Assembly (NCBI RefSeq): GCF_947502395.1
Contig: NZ_CANMZM010000003.1
Span: 62,001-126,000, forward strand
Direction: 5' to 3'
Length of the DNA: 64,000 nucleotides
DNA from: an uncultured Erythrobacter sp.
Lineage (GTDB): Bacteria; Pseudomonadota; Alphaproteobacteria; Sphingomonadales; Sphingomonadaceae
Shown in pieces: positions 37,100 through 44,352 of the stretch. The notes beneath the pieces are model-generated. The model had not been told where the DNA came from. It worked only from the letters and a program-made list of their open reading frames with translations, and made no database searches. The translations under genes were made by a program, and so were the position numbers. Each line of letters starts with the position of its first letter. Within the stretch, counting starts at the first letter, position 1.

Positions 37100-37828
37100 T
37101 TAAAGATCCAGCACATTCTCCATGGTGTAGCGGCCTTGAGGCTTGCCGATCAACCATTGGGCGCCGCGCACCGCACCCCTAGCAAAAATCATCCGGTTTT
37201 CGGCTGAATGCGAAAAGGTCAGGCGCTCTTCTGCGCCGGCAAAGATCACCGAGTGATCGCCTGCCACGGTCCCACCGCGTAGAGTGGCGAAACCGATGTC
37301 CCCGACCTTGCGTGCACCGGTCTGACCGTGCCGCCCGCTGTCCATCGTGTCAGCAAGATTAACTCTGCGTCCGGCTGCTGCTGCCTCGCCAAGCAATTTC
37401 GCAGTTCCCGACGGGGCATCCACCTTCATGCGGTGGTGCATCTCCAGGACCTCGATATCCCAGTCATCGCCCAGCCGCTCAGCCGCCTGACGCACAAGCG
37501 CACTTAGCAGCGTAACCCCAAGCGACGTGTTGCCGGTTTGCAAGACGGGGATGACCTTGGCCGACTCTTCAATCGCTGCAAAGCTCGTCTCCTCAAGACC
37601 GGTCGTGCCGATAAGGATCGGAATTCCAGCGACGCGCGCGGCTTTCAGATTGCCCGCCAATGCATCGGGAGATGAGAAATCGACCACGACATCGCACTGA
37701 CCGATCACTGGTGCGGGGTCACCGCCCAGATCAACGCCAACGCAAAACTCGTGCCCTGCCTCTTCGATGGCGGTGGCCAATGCCTGGCCCATCCGGCCTT
37801 TGTGTCCGATGACTGCAAATTTCGCCAT
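37100..37828 (-). CDS. dapB: 4-hydroxy-tetrahydrodipicolinate reductase
   Basis: 242 residues. The nucleotide-binding start G-H-K-G-R-M-G-Q-A is shorter than the usual G-A-x-G-R-M-G but keeps the pattern. H-H-R-M-K-V-D-A-P-S-G-T-A is the catalytic DapB signature with the His pair and Lys. It reduces the dapA product with NAD(P)H on the way to lysine and diaminopimelate. It diverges from the sirtuin gene, with 34 nt between starts. Confidence 0.95.
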   Translation of the reverse strand: MAKFAVIGHKGRMGQALATAIEEAGHEFCVGVDLGGDPAPVIGQCDVVVDFSSPDALAGNLKAARVAGIPILIGTTGLEETSFAAIEESAKVIPVLQTGNTSLGVTLLSALVRQAAERLGDDWDIEVLEMHHRMKVDAPSGTAKLLGEAAAAGRRVNLADTMDSGRHGQTGARKVGDIGFATLRGGTVAGDHSVIFAGAEERLTFSHSAENRMIFARGAVRGAQWLIGKPQGRYTMENVLDL

Positions 37829-37862
37829 TGCTTCCCTCGTGCGCGCAGTGTTTCATACGGTC

Positions 37863-38564
37863 ATGGCAGACTTCAACAGCATCGTCATCCTAACAGGGGC
37901 CGGAATTTCCGCAGAAAGCGGGATCGACACCTTTCGCGATCATGGCGGTTTGTGGGAAAAACACTCGATTGAGGACGTTGCAACGCCCCAAGGTTTTGCA
38001 CGCGATCCTGATCTTGTGCTTGGCTTTTACGATGCGAGGTGTGCAGCTTTGGCGAATGTGGAGCCCAATGCAGCGCACATTGCCCTGGCGAAGTTGGAGC
38101 GGGAATTTGCTGACAGTCTTCTCCTTGTTACTCAAAATGTTGACGACTTGCATGAGCGTGGCGGCTCTATCAATGTTTGTCATATGCACGGGCAATTGAA
38201 GTCGGCGCTGTGCACCTCGTGCGAGACCCGTTCTGCGTGGGACGCTCCACTGTCGAGCCGCCCGCCATGCCCCGTCTGCCAAGCGCCCACTTTGCGCCCG
38301 GACGTTGTGTGGTTTGGCGAGGCTCCGTACCAAATGCGCCGGATCGAAGAGGCGATAATGGAGTGCGACCTGTTTGTTTCCATCGGCACCAGCGGCGCGG
38401 TGTACCCGGCGGCGGGCTTTGTCCAACAGGCCAAGCGCCTTGGCGCGAGGACCCTGGAACTGAACCTTGAACCCAGCGAGGGAACGCCAATTTTCCACGA
38501 AGCCCGCCACGGCCCGGCGACACAAGTTGTGCCGCAATGGGTGGATGAATTGCTGGCGGGTTGA
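37863..38564 (+). CDS. cobB: NAD-dependent protein deacylase, sirtuin class III
   Basis: 233 residues from the ATG at 37863; an upstream frame extends into dapB and is not conserved. G-A-G-I-S-A-E-S-G-I-D-T-F-R begins the Rossmann site, T-Q-N-V-D-D-L-H and the catalytic His in C-H-M-H-G follow, and two CxxC pairs bind zinc (C-T-S-C, C-P-V-C). The F-Y-D-A-R segment has the Tyr-x-x-Arg pair of Sir5-like enzymes, predicting removal of succinyl groups as well as acetyl. Confidence 0.92.
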   Translation: MADFNSIVILTGAGISAESGIDTFRDHGGLWEKHSIEDVATPQGFARDPDLVLGFYDARCAALANVEPNAAHIALAKLEREFADSLLLVTQNVDDLHERGGSINVCHMHGQLKSALCTSCETRSAWDAPLSSRPPCPVCQAPTLRPDVVWFGEAPYQMRRIEEAIMECDLFVSIGTSGAVYPAAGFVQQAKRLGARTLELNLEPSEGTPIFHEARHGPATQVVPQWVDELLAG

Positions 38565-38570
38565 CGCCCC

Positions 38571-38969
38571 TCAAAATTTCATCAACCAAATCCCAAACAC
38601 AAGGCCGACACTGCCAAGCGTCATGCACGCAGCGATCAGCCGCATATTCACCGTGTCGAGCGGATCGGCTTTGTGCGCTTCAAGCCGGGTGGTCACAGCG
38701 CAGGCGTTACGCTGGGCTGCGTAGAAGATGAAAATGCCGATCAGGATGAAAACGGTCGCAATCGCCTTGGGCACATAAGCGGGTTCCATCTTGCTAAACA
38801 GAGCGTTGAAGCCGAGCCCGATCCCCACCGCCGCAAGCCCCGTCCGCATCCAACCAGCAAAGGTGCGCTCATTGGCCATAAGCGTCCGATCCTCGGCCCA
38901 ATCGGTCCGGTCTTCGGCAAGGTCGGTGCGATCTTCTGCAAGATCGTTGGAGGATTTATCGTCGCTCAT
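38571..38969 (-). CDS. DUF202 membrane protein with heptad-repeat N-terminus
   Basis: 132 residues. The DUF202 domain has three membrane helices, and its usual opening R-T-x-x-A-N-E-R-T-F-A-G-W-M-R-T is present. It is preceded by the heptad D-L-A-E-D-R-T repeated (residues 9-15 and 16-22) with a third copy D-W-A-E-D-R-T (23-29), so the normal E-R-T motif looks expanded. Function is unknown; DUF202 occurs in YidH-type inner membrane proteins. It is 17 nt downstream of yaaA on the same strand. Confidence 0.85.
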   Translation of the reverse strand: MSDDKSSNDLAEDRTDLAEDRTDWAEDRTLMANERTFAGWMRTGLAAVGIGLGFNALFSKMEPAYVPKAIATVFILIGIFIFYAAQRNACAVTTRLEAHKADPLDTVNMRLIAACMTLGSVGLVFGIWLMKF

Positions 38970-38986
38970 ATCGGTCCTGCGCGCTC

Positions 38987-39805
38987 CTACTTTTTCTTCG
39001 TCGCTGGCTTTTTGACAGCCGGCTTTTTGACTGCGGGTTGGGGCCGGGTGAACACCAGCTGCGTCTCGCTCGAAGCGCTGGCATCCAGCGTATACCCTTC
39101 CGCATCAAAGCCGCGCAGATCATCCGCTTTTTCGATCCGGTTTTCCATGATCCAGCGCGCCATCAGGCCCCGCCCAAACTTCACGTGATACATCAGGCGG
39201 CGCGCTTCGCCGTCTTTCACATTCAGGAAGGTCGCCTCGATCACTTTGCCCGGAAGTGCACCAGTATCGACCGCCTTGAAATACTCGTTGGAGGCTAGGT
39301 TCACGACCGTGTTGTCGCCATGCCCTTCAAGGTCGCCCGCCAATTGCTCACCAATGCGGCTGCCCCAGAAATCATAGAGCGATTTTCCGCGCTTGTTCTT
39401 CATCTTGGTGCCCATCTCGAGCCGGTAAGGCTGGATCGCATCCATGGGGCGCAGCACGCCGTAAAGCCCCGACAAAATGCGCAAATGATCCTGCGCGTAA
39501 GCCAAGCTCTCATCACCCAGCGACTTCGCCTCAAGCCCCCAATAGACATCGCCGTCAAAGGTGAGCCCGGCTGGCTTTGCAGAATTGGAACGCCCTTCAA
39601 GGTCGAACGCCTTGAACCGCTCTGCATTGAGCTCAGCCAAATTGTCCGAAATGTGCATGAGCTTGGCGAGGGACTTCGCCGACTGCTTCTTCGCAACGCC
39701 AGCGATCTCCCGGGTGTCGTCCTTGAGCCGTGGGCGCGTGATCTCAAGCGAGGTCTTGGGCTCGTCAAAATTGAGTTTCTTAGCTGGCGAGAGGAGGGTG
39801 ATCAT
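38987..39805 (-). CDS. yaaA: Peroxide stress protein YaaA (DUF328)
   Basis: 272 residues. The start L-L-S-P-A-K-K-L, then G-D-V-Y-W-G-L-E, L-S-G-L-Y-G-V-L-R-P-M-D and N-L-A-S-N-E-Y-F are the YaaA signature. In E. coli YaaA lowers free iron during H2O2 stress and binds DNA. A lysine-rich tail with repeated V-K-K-P-A (P-A-V-K-K-P-A-V-K-K-P-A-T) closes the protein and is an addition to the family core. It lies directly upstream of the DUF202 gene. Confidence 0.93.
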   Translation of the reverse strand: MITLLSPAKKLNFDEPKTSLEITRPRLKDDTREIAGVAKKQSAKSLAKLMHISDNLAELNAERFKAFDLEGRSNSAKPAGLTFDGDVYWGLEAKSLGDESLAYAQDHLRILSGLYGVLRPMDAIQPYRLEMGTKMKNKRGKSLYDFWGSRIGEQLAGDLEGHGDNTVVNLASNEYFKAVDTGALPGKVIEATFLNVKDGEARRLMYHVKFGRGLMARWIMENRIEKADDLRGFDAEGYTLDASASSETQLVFTRPQPAVKKPAVKKPATKKK

Positions 39806-39940
39806 GAGGCAAAGGTCCTGAGGCGGAAGTCAATTTAGCGTGGGTTAGGGGCAACAGTGCTCTTTTGTAAACATGCCACCCTCGTGCAGGTTCCGCTTCG
39901 CTCGATTCGAAAGAAAAGTCGCAGGCCAACCAACGCCACT

Positions 39941-39962
39941 AATGTAACAGTAGTGTTGCGTT
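39941..39962. promoter_or_regulatory. 22-bp palindrome (element B)
   Basis: It reads AATGTAACA-GTAG-TGTTGCGTT, symmetric at 8 of 11 pairs. It is related to the perfect palindrome at 15065-15086 (17 of 22 bases identical), and both have CCCTAC 3-4 bp further on. A downstream copy of the right arm in reverse, AACGCAACACT (40021-40031), is an exact reverse complement of 39952-39962. It lies in the yaaA/moeB gap. Probably an operator; the regulator is unknown. Confidence 0.5.
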
Positions 39963-40007
39963 GTTCCCTACCAGTATTCGCACAAGTGTCTCATATCAGG
40001 AGGGATT

Positions 40008-40139
40008 TTGGACTTTTCTAACGCAACACTTCTCCATCAAGACTTATTGGTGTTCGGAAATTCCGATGACGGATTTCGAGAAAATCCTGTGCCCGAAACA
40101 GGTCCTGTTGGAAAAAGGGACGAGCTGGTCCCCGTCTAA
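40008..40139 (+). CDS. Possible small protein (43 aa), element B
   Basis: A TTG codon follows AGGAGGG (39998-40004), a near-ideal ribosome binding site. The peptide starts M-D-F-S-N-A-T-L-L-H-Q-D-L-L-V-F and ends D-E-L-V-P-V. Its TAA interlocks with the TAG of the convergent moeB-like gene in CTAA, the same packing seen at other real convergent pairs here. The element-A frame (15131) has A-T-L at the same codon positions. The only other plus-strand frame here (TTG at 39961) lacks such a ribosome binding site. Still unproven; could be an RNA element. Confidence 0.42.
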   Translation: MDFSNATLLHQDLLVFGNSDDGFRENPVPETGPVGKRDELVPV

Positions 40140-40900
40140 CCACACCCATTGCATGCTGGATCTTTAGCAATGGTCAGCGTGCGCATGTCCGGCGTCATCC
40201 CATCGAGGATGTGAAGCTTACCCCACATGGGTTGACCAAAGCGGCTCACCCCGGCGAGCAAGACTCGCACCGCTTGCATCGCCGCAAAGCTTCCGGTCCA
40301 TCCGGCCATCGCGCCCAGGATGCCGTCTTCGGCGCAAGTGTCGCAGTCCTCGGCATCAAAAGCATCACCGACAAAGCAACGGTAACAGGCCTGGCCGACG
40401 AGATGCCCCGCGAACGCTCCAACCTGGCCCTGAAAACGGCCTACAGCAGCCGAGAGCAGGGGCACACGTTCTGCGACACAGGCATCGGAAACCGCGAGGC
40501 GCGTTGCGAAATTATCGGTGCCATCGAGCACAAGATCAGCGCCAGCGATCAAGTCGCCGACGTTTTCCGATGAGATGCGACAGTCTGAAATGTCCACATT
40601 CAGCGCATCGTCAAAATTGGCGAGCCATCGGCGCGCGCTGGTGGCTTTGCCGTGGCCAACGTCGCGAGCGGTGAAGATCGTCTGACGTTGAAGATTGCTC
40701 GCGTCGACAACATCATCATCAACAAGGGTAAAGCGCCCAATACCAGCCCCTGCGAGATATTGTAGGGCGGGGGAACCAATCCCGCCAAGCCCGATAACCG
40801 CGATATGCTTGCTCGCCAATGTAACCTGCCCCGCGCCACCGATCTCGGGCAGCACAATGTGGCGGGCAAAGCGGTCGAGGCGTGCCGGGGATAAGCTCAT
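40136..40900 (-). CDS. MoeB/ThiF-type E1-like adenylyltransferase
   Basis: 254 residues. The nucleotide site is G-L-G-G-I-G-S-P-A-L-Q-Y-L, with D-D-D-V-V-D-A-S-N-L-Q-R-Q. C-Y-R-C and the C-terminal C-N-G-C form the zinc site; C-D-T-C-A-E-D-G-I-L-G is the cysteine loop that forms an acyl-disulfide or thioester in this family. It adenylates the C-terminal Gly-Gly of a sulfur carrier such as MoaD or ThiS; which one is not decidable without neighbours. Its TAG stop interlocks with the small ORF at 40139. Confidence 0.9.
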   Translation of the reverse strand: MSLSPARLDRFARHIVLPEIGGAGQVTLASKHIAVIGLGGIGSPALQYLAGAGIGRFTLVDDDVVDASNLQRQTIFTARDVGHGKATSARRWLANFDDALNVDISDCRISSENVGDLIAGADLVLDGTDNFATRLAVSDACVAERVPLLSAAVGRFQGQVGAFAGHLVGQACYRCFVGDAFDAEDCDTCAEDGILGAMAGWTGSFAAMQAVRVLLAGVSRFGQPMWGKLHILDGMTPDMRTLTIAKDPACNGCG

Positions 40901-41068
40901 GGAGAACCTGTTGGCAGGATGTGTATAGCCTGTCGACAGGGCTGTGGATGGCCCTGTCGATTAGCTGTTGGCCAGAAGTGCAAACACTGGGGAGCGCGGC
41001 TGCGGACAACCCTGTGGGCATCCAGTGCGCAAACTGTGTAAGCTTTGTGGAAGTTACCCTTTCAGCGC
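40901..41068. other. Non-coding gap with DnaA-box-like repeats and 10-bp inverted repeat
   Basis: A gap between dnaA and the moeB-like gene. TCGACAGGGC (40933-40942) and GCCCTGTCGA (40951-40960) are perfect 10-bp arms around TGTGGATG. The box-like 9-mers TGTGTATAG (40920), TGTGGATGG (40943), TGTGTAAGC (41035) and TGTGGAAGT (41046) all lie on the plus strand; each is two or three mismatches from TGTGGATAA. No T tract follows, so the IR is not a classical terminator. A role in replication or dnaA control is possible but not shown. Confidence 0.45.
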
Positions 41069-42529
41069 TTAGCTTTCCAGCTGGCGCAGAAGGCTGCGAA
41101 CGTCCCCGTCCATATCGGCATCACGTGTACGCAGATCCTCGATCAGGCGTACGGCGTGGATAACCGTTGAGTGATCGCGTCCACCGAATTTGCGGCCAAT
41201 CTCTGGATAGGACCGGGGGGTGAGCACTTTGGACAAGTACATCGCCACTTGCCGGGGACGCACCACCGCACGCGCGCGGCGCTTGGAGGACATTTCCGAC
41301 CGGTCGATCCGGTAGAATTGGCACACGGTGCGCTGGATCTCATCAATAGTGATCCGGCGGCGGTTGGCGCTAAGGATATCGGTGAGCTGCTCTTCAGCGA
41401 GCTGCAATGATACCTCTTGGCCCGTGAGCTGAGCGTAAGCGATGAGCTTGTTGAGCCCGCCGATCAGTTCACGAACATTGCGCGTGATGGTGCGCGCGAG
41501 GAATTCGATCACGTCTTCTGGCACGCTAAGCGGTGCAAAGCGCGCAAGCTTGGAGTGCAGGACCTTCTTGCGAAGCTCGATGTCAGCGGCTTGAATGTCG
41601 GCCACAAGGCCCATCGAAAGACGGCTAAGCAGACGTGGTTCAACCCCGTCCAATGCTTGCGGCGCGCGGTCGGCGGCAAACACAAGGCGTTTGCCTTCAG
41701 CCAGGAGCGCATCAATCGTGTAAAGCAGCTCTTCTTGAGCTGAGGCCTTGCCGATGATGAACTGGATATCGTCAACCAGAAGCAGGTCAAAGCTGCGCAG
41801 GCGTGCTTTGAACTCGATCATCTGGTTGGCTTTGAGAGCCTGCACGAATTCCACCATGAACCGCTCAGCCGAACAGTAGAAGATGCGAGCACGGGGGTGA
41901 GAAGCCAAGAACCCATGACCGATGGCGTGCAATAAGTGAGTTTTCCCCTGGCCCGTCGCAGCCTTGAGGTAGAGCGGTGAAAACTGCGGCTGCTCGGTCG
42001 CGGCCATGCGCTGGGCCGCGTTGCAGGCTAGCACATTGGCCTCACCGGTGATGAAGGCTGCAAATGTCAGCGATGGGTCCAGGCCCACGCTTGATGTGAA
42101 ACCCGCATCGCTGATCGTGCCCGCAGCAACCGCAATCGCGCTCGCACCGTCATTGGCAGGGCGACGGCCATCGTCAATGCGCAGATCTGGAAGTTGGCGG
42201 CGGCCGGGATGCACTTGAATGTTCACCGAGCGCACGTCGCTGCGCATAATTTTCCAAGCGAGTTGCAGGCGATCATGGAAGCGATCCTTGACCCAATTGG
42301 CCGAAAATTCCGTAGGCAAGAACAGGTCAAGCGTGCCCGTTTCTTTTGTGATCCCGCCAACCTGGATCGGCTTGATCCACTGGCTGTGCAATTGGTGGCC
42401 CAGGTCCTTTTTGAGACCCTGGCTAATGTCAGCCCAATCTGCGGCCAGGTTCACTGCCTCTGCGTCTTCCATTAAATCGTCATCAGCCTTACGGCGCGTG
42501 GACCGCGCCTTATCAATGTTATAGCCCAT
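41069..42529 (-). CDS. dnaA: Chromosomal replication initiator protein DnaA
   Basis: 486 residues from the ATG at 42527-42529 (M-G-Y-N-I-D-K); a longer in-frame reading adds 34 unconserved residues. Domain I (about 25-100) and a linker precede the AAA+ core with A-T-G-Q-G-K-T-H-L as Walker A and L-L-L-V-D-D-I-Q-F as Walker B. Domain IV contains the DNA-binding G-G-R-D-H-S-T-V-I-H-A-V. It opens oriC. Walker A departs from G-P-T-G-L-G-K-T-H-L but keeps G-K-T. dnaN and recF are not adjacent. Confidence 0.96.
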   Translation of the reverse strand: MGYNIDKARSTRRKADDDLMEDAEAVNLAADWADISQGLKKDLGHQLHSQWIKPIQVGGITKETGTLDLFLPTEFSANWVKDRFHDRLQLAWKIMRSDVRSVNIQVHPGRRQLPDLRIDDGRRPANDGASAIAVAAGTISDAGFTSSVGLDPSLTFAAFITGEANVLACNAAQRMAATEQPQFSPLYLKAATGQGKTHLLHAIGHGFLASHPRARIFYCSAERFMVEFVQALKANQMIEFKARLRSFDLLLVDDIQFIIGKASAQEELLYTIDALLAEGKRLVFAADRAPQALDGVEPRLLSRLSMGLVADIQAADIELRKKVLHSKLARFAPLSVPEDVIEFLARTITRNVRELIGGLNKLIAYAQLTGQEVSLQLAEEQLTDILSANRRRITIDEIQRTVCQFYRIDRSEMSSKRRARAVVRPRQVAMYLSKVLTPRSYPEIGRKFGGRDHSTVIHAVRLIEDLRTRDADMDGDVRSLLRQLES

Positions 42530-42872
42530 GGTTTCCCCACTGTTTTTTATCCTCGGAAGTCGCTCTCCAAGGTTGAACGCATGTAACTTCGACCCGGTAA
42601 AGTTTCCCTCTCCCCGCGAGGCACCCCTCACAGGCTAACCTGTCGACTAAATTGTATGGACCCGGACTGTCCCGCGCCGGGTGAGATGCAAATAAACGCA
42701 TTCTCGGCGCTGAGTGCAAGCGATCAATTGCAATAAATCTTAAATATTTGTGTTGACTCGGCTCAAGCCCGCAGCCCTGCGTTTAACGTTCTGTTTTCAC
42801 GAGGGTTTCGCCTCCGACCATGCGCGAATCGTAGGGTTTCTGCGCATTCTGCTTGTAACATCGAAGGCAAAA

Positions 42873-42922
42873 TAAAAGGGCCGCCCCATCCGGCACGACC
42901 CTCAGCTCTTTTATGCAGGCTG
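42873..42922 (-). terminator. Probable rpsT terminator
   Basis: Read on the minus strand, an interrupted GC stem (GGG-CG-GCC with GGC-GG-CCC) is followed by CTTTTATTTT, with outer ATAAAAG/CTTTTAT pairing. It lies about 55 nt after the rpsT stop, beyond the separate 42927-42955 hairpin. Confidence 0.5.
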
Positions 42923-42926
42923 CACT

Positions 42927-42955
42927 ATGTAAAATCACCCTACGGGATTTTACAT
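42927..42955. repeat. Perfect 10-bp inverted repeat after rpsT
   Basis: ATGTAAAATC (42927-42936) and GATTTTACAT (42946-42955) are perfect arms around a 9-nt loop ACCCTACGG. The loop contains CCCTACGG, which also follows the palindrome at 15.07 kb. No T tract. It may stabilise rpsT mRNA or be an extragenic palindrome family member. Confidence 0.5.
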
Positions 42956-42975
42956 ATGAGCACCCAAACAGCGAA

Positions 42976-43236
42976 TCAGAGTGCAGCGACTCGCTTTGTC
43001 AGGCGCGACATTTTGCGCGCGACGGTGTTCTTATGCATCACGCCGCGAGCAACGCCGCGAGCCAGTTCTGGCTGAGCTGCCTTAAGAGCTGCTGCTGCTC
43101 CGTCCTTGTCGCCAGCTTCGCATGCCATTTCGACTTTTTTGACGAAGCTGCGGATGCGGCTCATGCGTGCAGTGTTCACTTCAGCACGGCGGTTATTGCG
43201 ACGGATGCGCTTACGGGCTTGCGGCGTGTTTGCCAT
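42976..43236 (-). CDS. rpsT: Ribosomal protein bS20
   Basis: 86 residues beginning [14 protein letters not shown] and ending [12 protein letters not shown], the bS20 signature with [10 protein letters not shown] and the H-K-N-T-V-A-R-K segment. It binds 16S rRNA early in 30S assembly. Standing next to dnaA and mutM is usual in alphaproteobacteria. Confidence 0.96.
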   Translation of the reverse strand: MANTPQARKRIRRNNRRAEVNTARMSRIRSFVKKVEMACEAGDKDGAAAALKAAQPELARGVARGVMHKNTVARKMSRLTKRVAAL

Positions 43237-43410
43237 AGGTCTGTCTGTCTCGCGTTTGGTATGGGCCGCAAAAGAAGCAGCCGGAAAATCTGAATCGGAT
43301 ATACGAAAGGCGGCGATTCACCGCCGGAAAGCGGCGCATCTAGTGCGAAATGGGGTGAAAGGCAAGCCATTTGGAGCCCACTAACGCTTGCGGCCATGCC
43401 GCCCGCGTCC

Positions 43411-44226
43411 TTACCTCTGACACACAGGGCAATACCATGTGCTGCGACCGCCTTGGACAATGCGTTTGATCACGCCGCCGTCCTCGTGGTGGCAGGCCTC
43501 GCCCTCGCGGCCATAAACGTCAAAGCGTGTGGCAAAGTAACCGAGCTCTCCATCTGGAGCGGCATAGTCGCGCAAGGAAGAGCCCCCGTCCTGGATTGAC
43601 GCTTCGAGCACTTCTTTGATTGTGGGCACCAACCGCTCCAGCTGGGGCGTGGTCACTTTTCCGCCTTGCTTGGTCGGGCGGATGCCAGAGCGCCACAACG
43701 CCTCGCACACATATATGTTGCCAAGACCCGCAACGATCCGCTGATCTAGGAGGCACACCTTTATGTTCTGAATTTTCCCTTTGAGCGCGGCCTTTAGATA
43801 GCCAGGCGTTAAGTCTGGGCCCAGTGGCTCAGGTCCAAGCGCTGCAAATGGGCCCCACTGATCGAGTTCGGCGGTTGCCACCATATCGACCGATCCGAAT
43901 CGTCTTGGGTCGCAGAGGGCAAAGCGGTTGTGAGTGGTTTCAACCACCATATGGTCGTGCTTGTCGGATTCCTCCGGATCGATCCGCCAGCGCCCGCTCA
44001 TGCCCAGGTGAAATATCACGCTTTGCTCGCGGTCGAGATGGAAGAGACCATATTTCGCCCGGCGAGACAGGCTGGTTATGGTTGCTCCAGTCATCACCTG
44101 AACCAGATCTTCGGGGAAGGGGCGGCGCAGATCGGGGCGGTTAAGCGTCACGCGCTCAATCCGTGTGCCATCGAGGAACTTTGCAAGTCCTCGGACCGTT
44201 GTTTCGACTTCTGGTAGTTCAGGCAT
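43411..44226 (-). CDS. mutM: Formamidopyrimidine-DNA glycosylase (Fpg)
   Basis: 271 residues from the ATG at 44224-44226, so the protein begins M-P-E-L-P-E-V-E-T, with the catalytic Pro2 exposed and Glu3; a longer frame would bury it. The H2TH region has A-G-L-G-N-I-Y-V-C-E-A-L-W-R-S-G-I. It excises 8-oxoguanine. The C-terminal finger ends W-Y-C-P-V-C-Q-R, but the first pair reads C-H-H-E rather than C-x-x-C. It diverges from ubiE, with hairpin repeats between. Confidence 0.95.
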   Translation of the reverse strand: MPELPEVETTVRGLAKFLDGTRIERVTLNRPDLRRPFPEDLVQVMTGATITSLSRRAKYGLFHLDREQSVIFHLGMSGRWRIDPEESDKHDHMVVETTHNRFALCDPRRFGSVDMVATAELDQWGPFAALGPEPLGPDLTPGYLKAALKGKIQNIKVCLLDQRIVAGLGNIYVCEALWRSGIRPTKQGGKVTTPQLERLVPTIKEVLEASIQDGGSSLRDYAAPDGELGYFATRFDVYGREGEACHHEDGGVIKRIVQGGRSTWYCPVCQR

Positions 44227-44243
44227 TTCTCTCGATTTCATCA

Positions 44244-44297
44244 CCCCAGCGAACGCTGGGGTTTAGGGTGGCTTAATATGCCAGCTTTCGCTGGCAT
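44244..44297. repeat. REP-like paired palindromes in mutM-ubiE gap
   Basis: Two perfect 8-bp hairpins: CCCCAGCG-AA-CGCTGGGG (44244-44261) and ATGCCAGC-TTTC-GCTGGCAT (44278-44297), followed by GACGGGGAG. Translated in frame the second gives M-P-A-F-A-G-M-T-G, a well-known spurious reading of repeated extragenic palindromes of alphaproteobacteria. Likely a REP-type pair; the only such copy I see in this window. Confidence 0.6.
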
Positions 44298-44352
44298 GAC
44301 GGGGAGATTCAAGTCTTTGCGACAACCGCAAACTTCACTAAGGCGCTTTGCT

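Larger units (their letters stand above)
42530..42975. other. dnaA-rpsT intergenic region (446 bp)
   Basis: No gene recognised. It holds the dnaA promoter side (an AT-rich run near 42720-42755 including AATAAATCTTAAATATT), CCTGTCGAC at 42640-42648, which also occurs at 40929-40937 beyond dnaA, and the rpsT terminator region at 42873-42955. A TTATCCTCG at 42546-42554 is two mismatches from a DnaA box and lies just before the start codon, possible autoregulation. Confidence 0.55.

Noticed and set aside
39961..40167. 68-codon plus-strand frame across element B
   Set aside because: It overlaps the moeB-like coding end by more than 30 nt and its TTG has no ribosome site; the frame at 40008 has AGGAGGG before it.
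44278..44352. Upstream extension of ubiE through M-P-A-F-A-G-M-T-G
   Set aside because: This reading is translated palindrome DNA; the ATG at 44353 begins the conserved protein.
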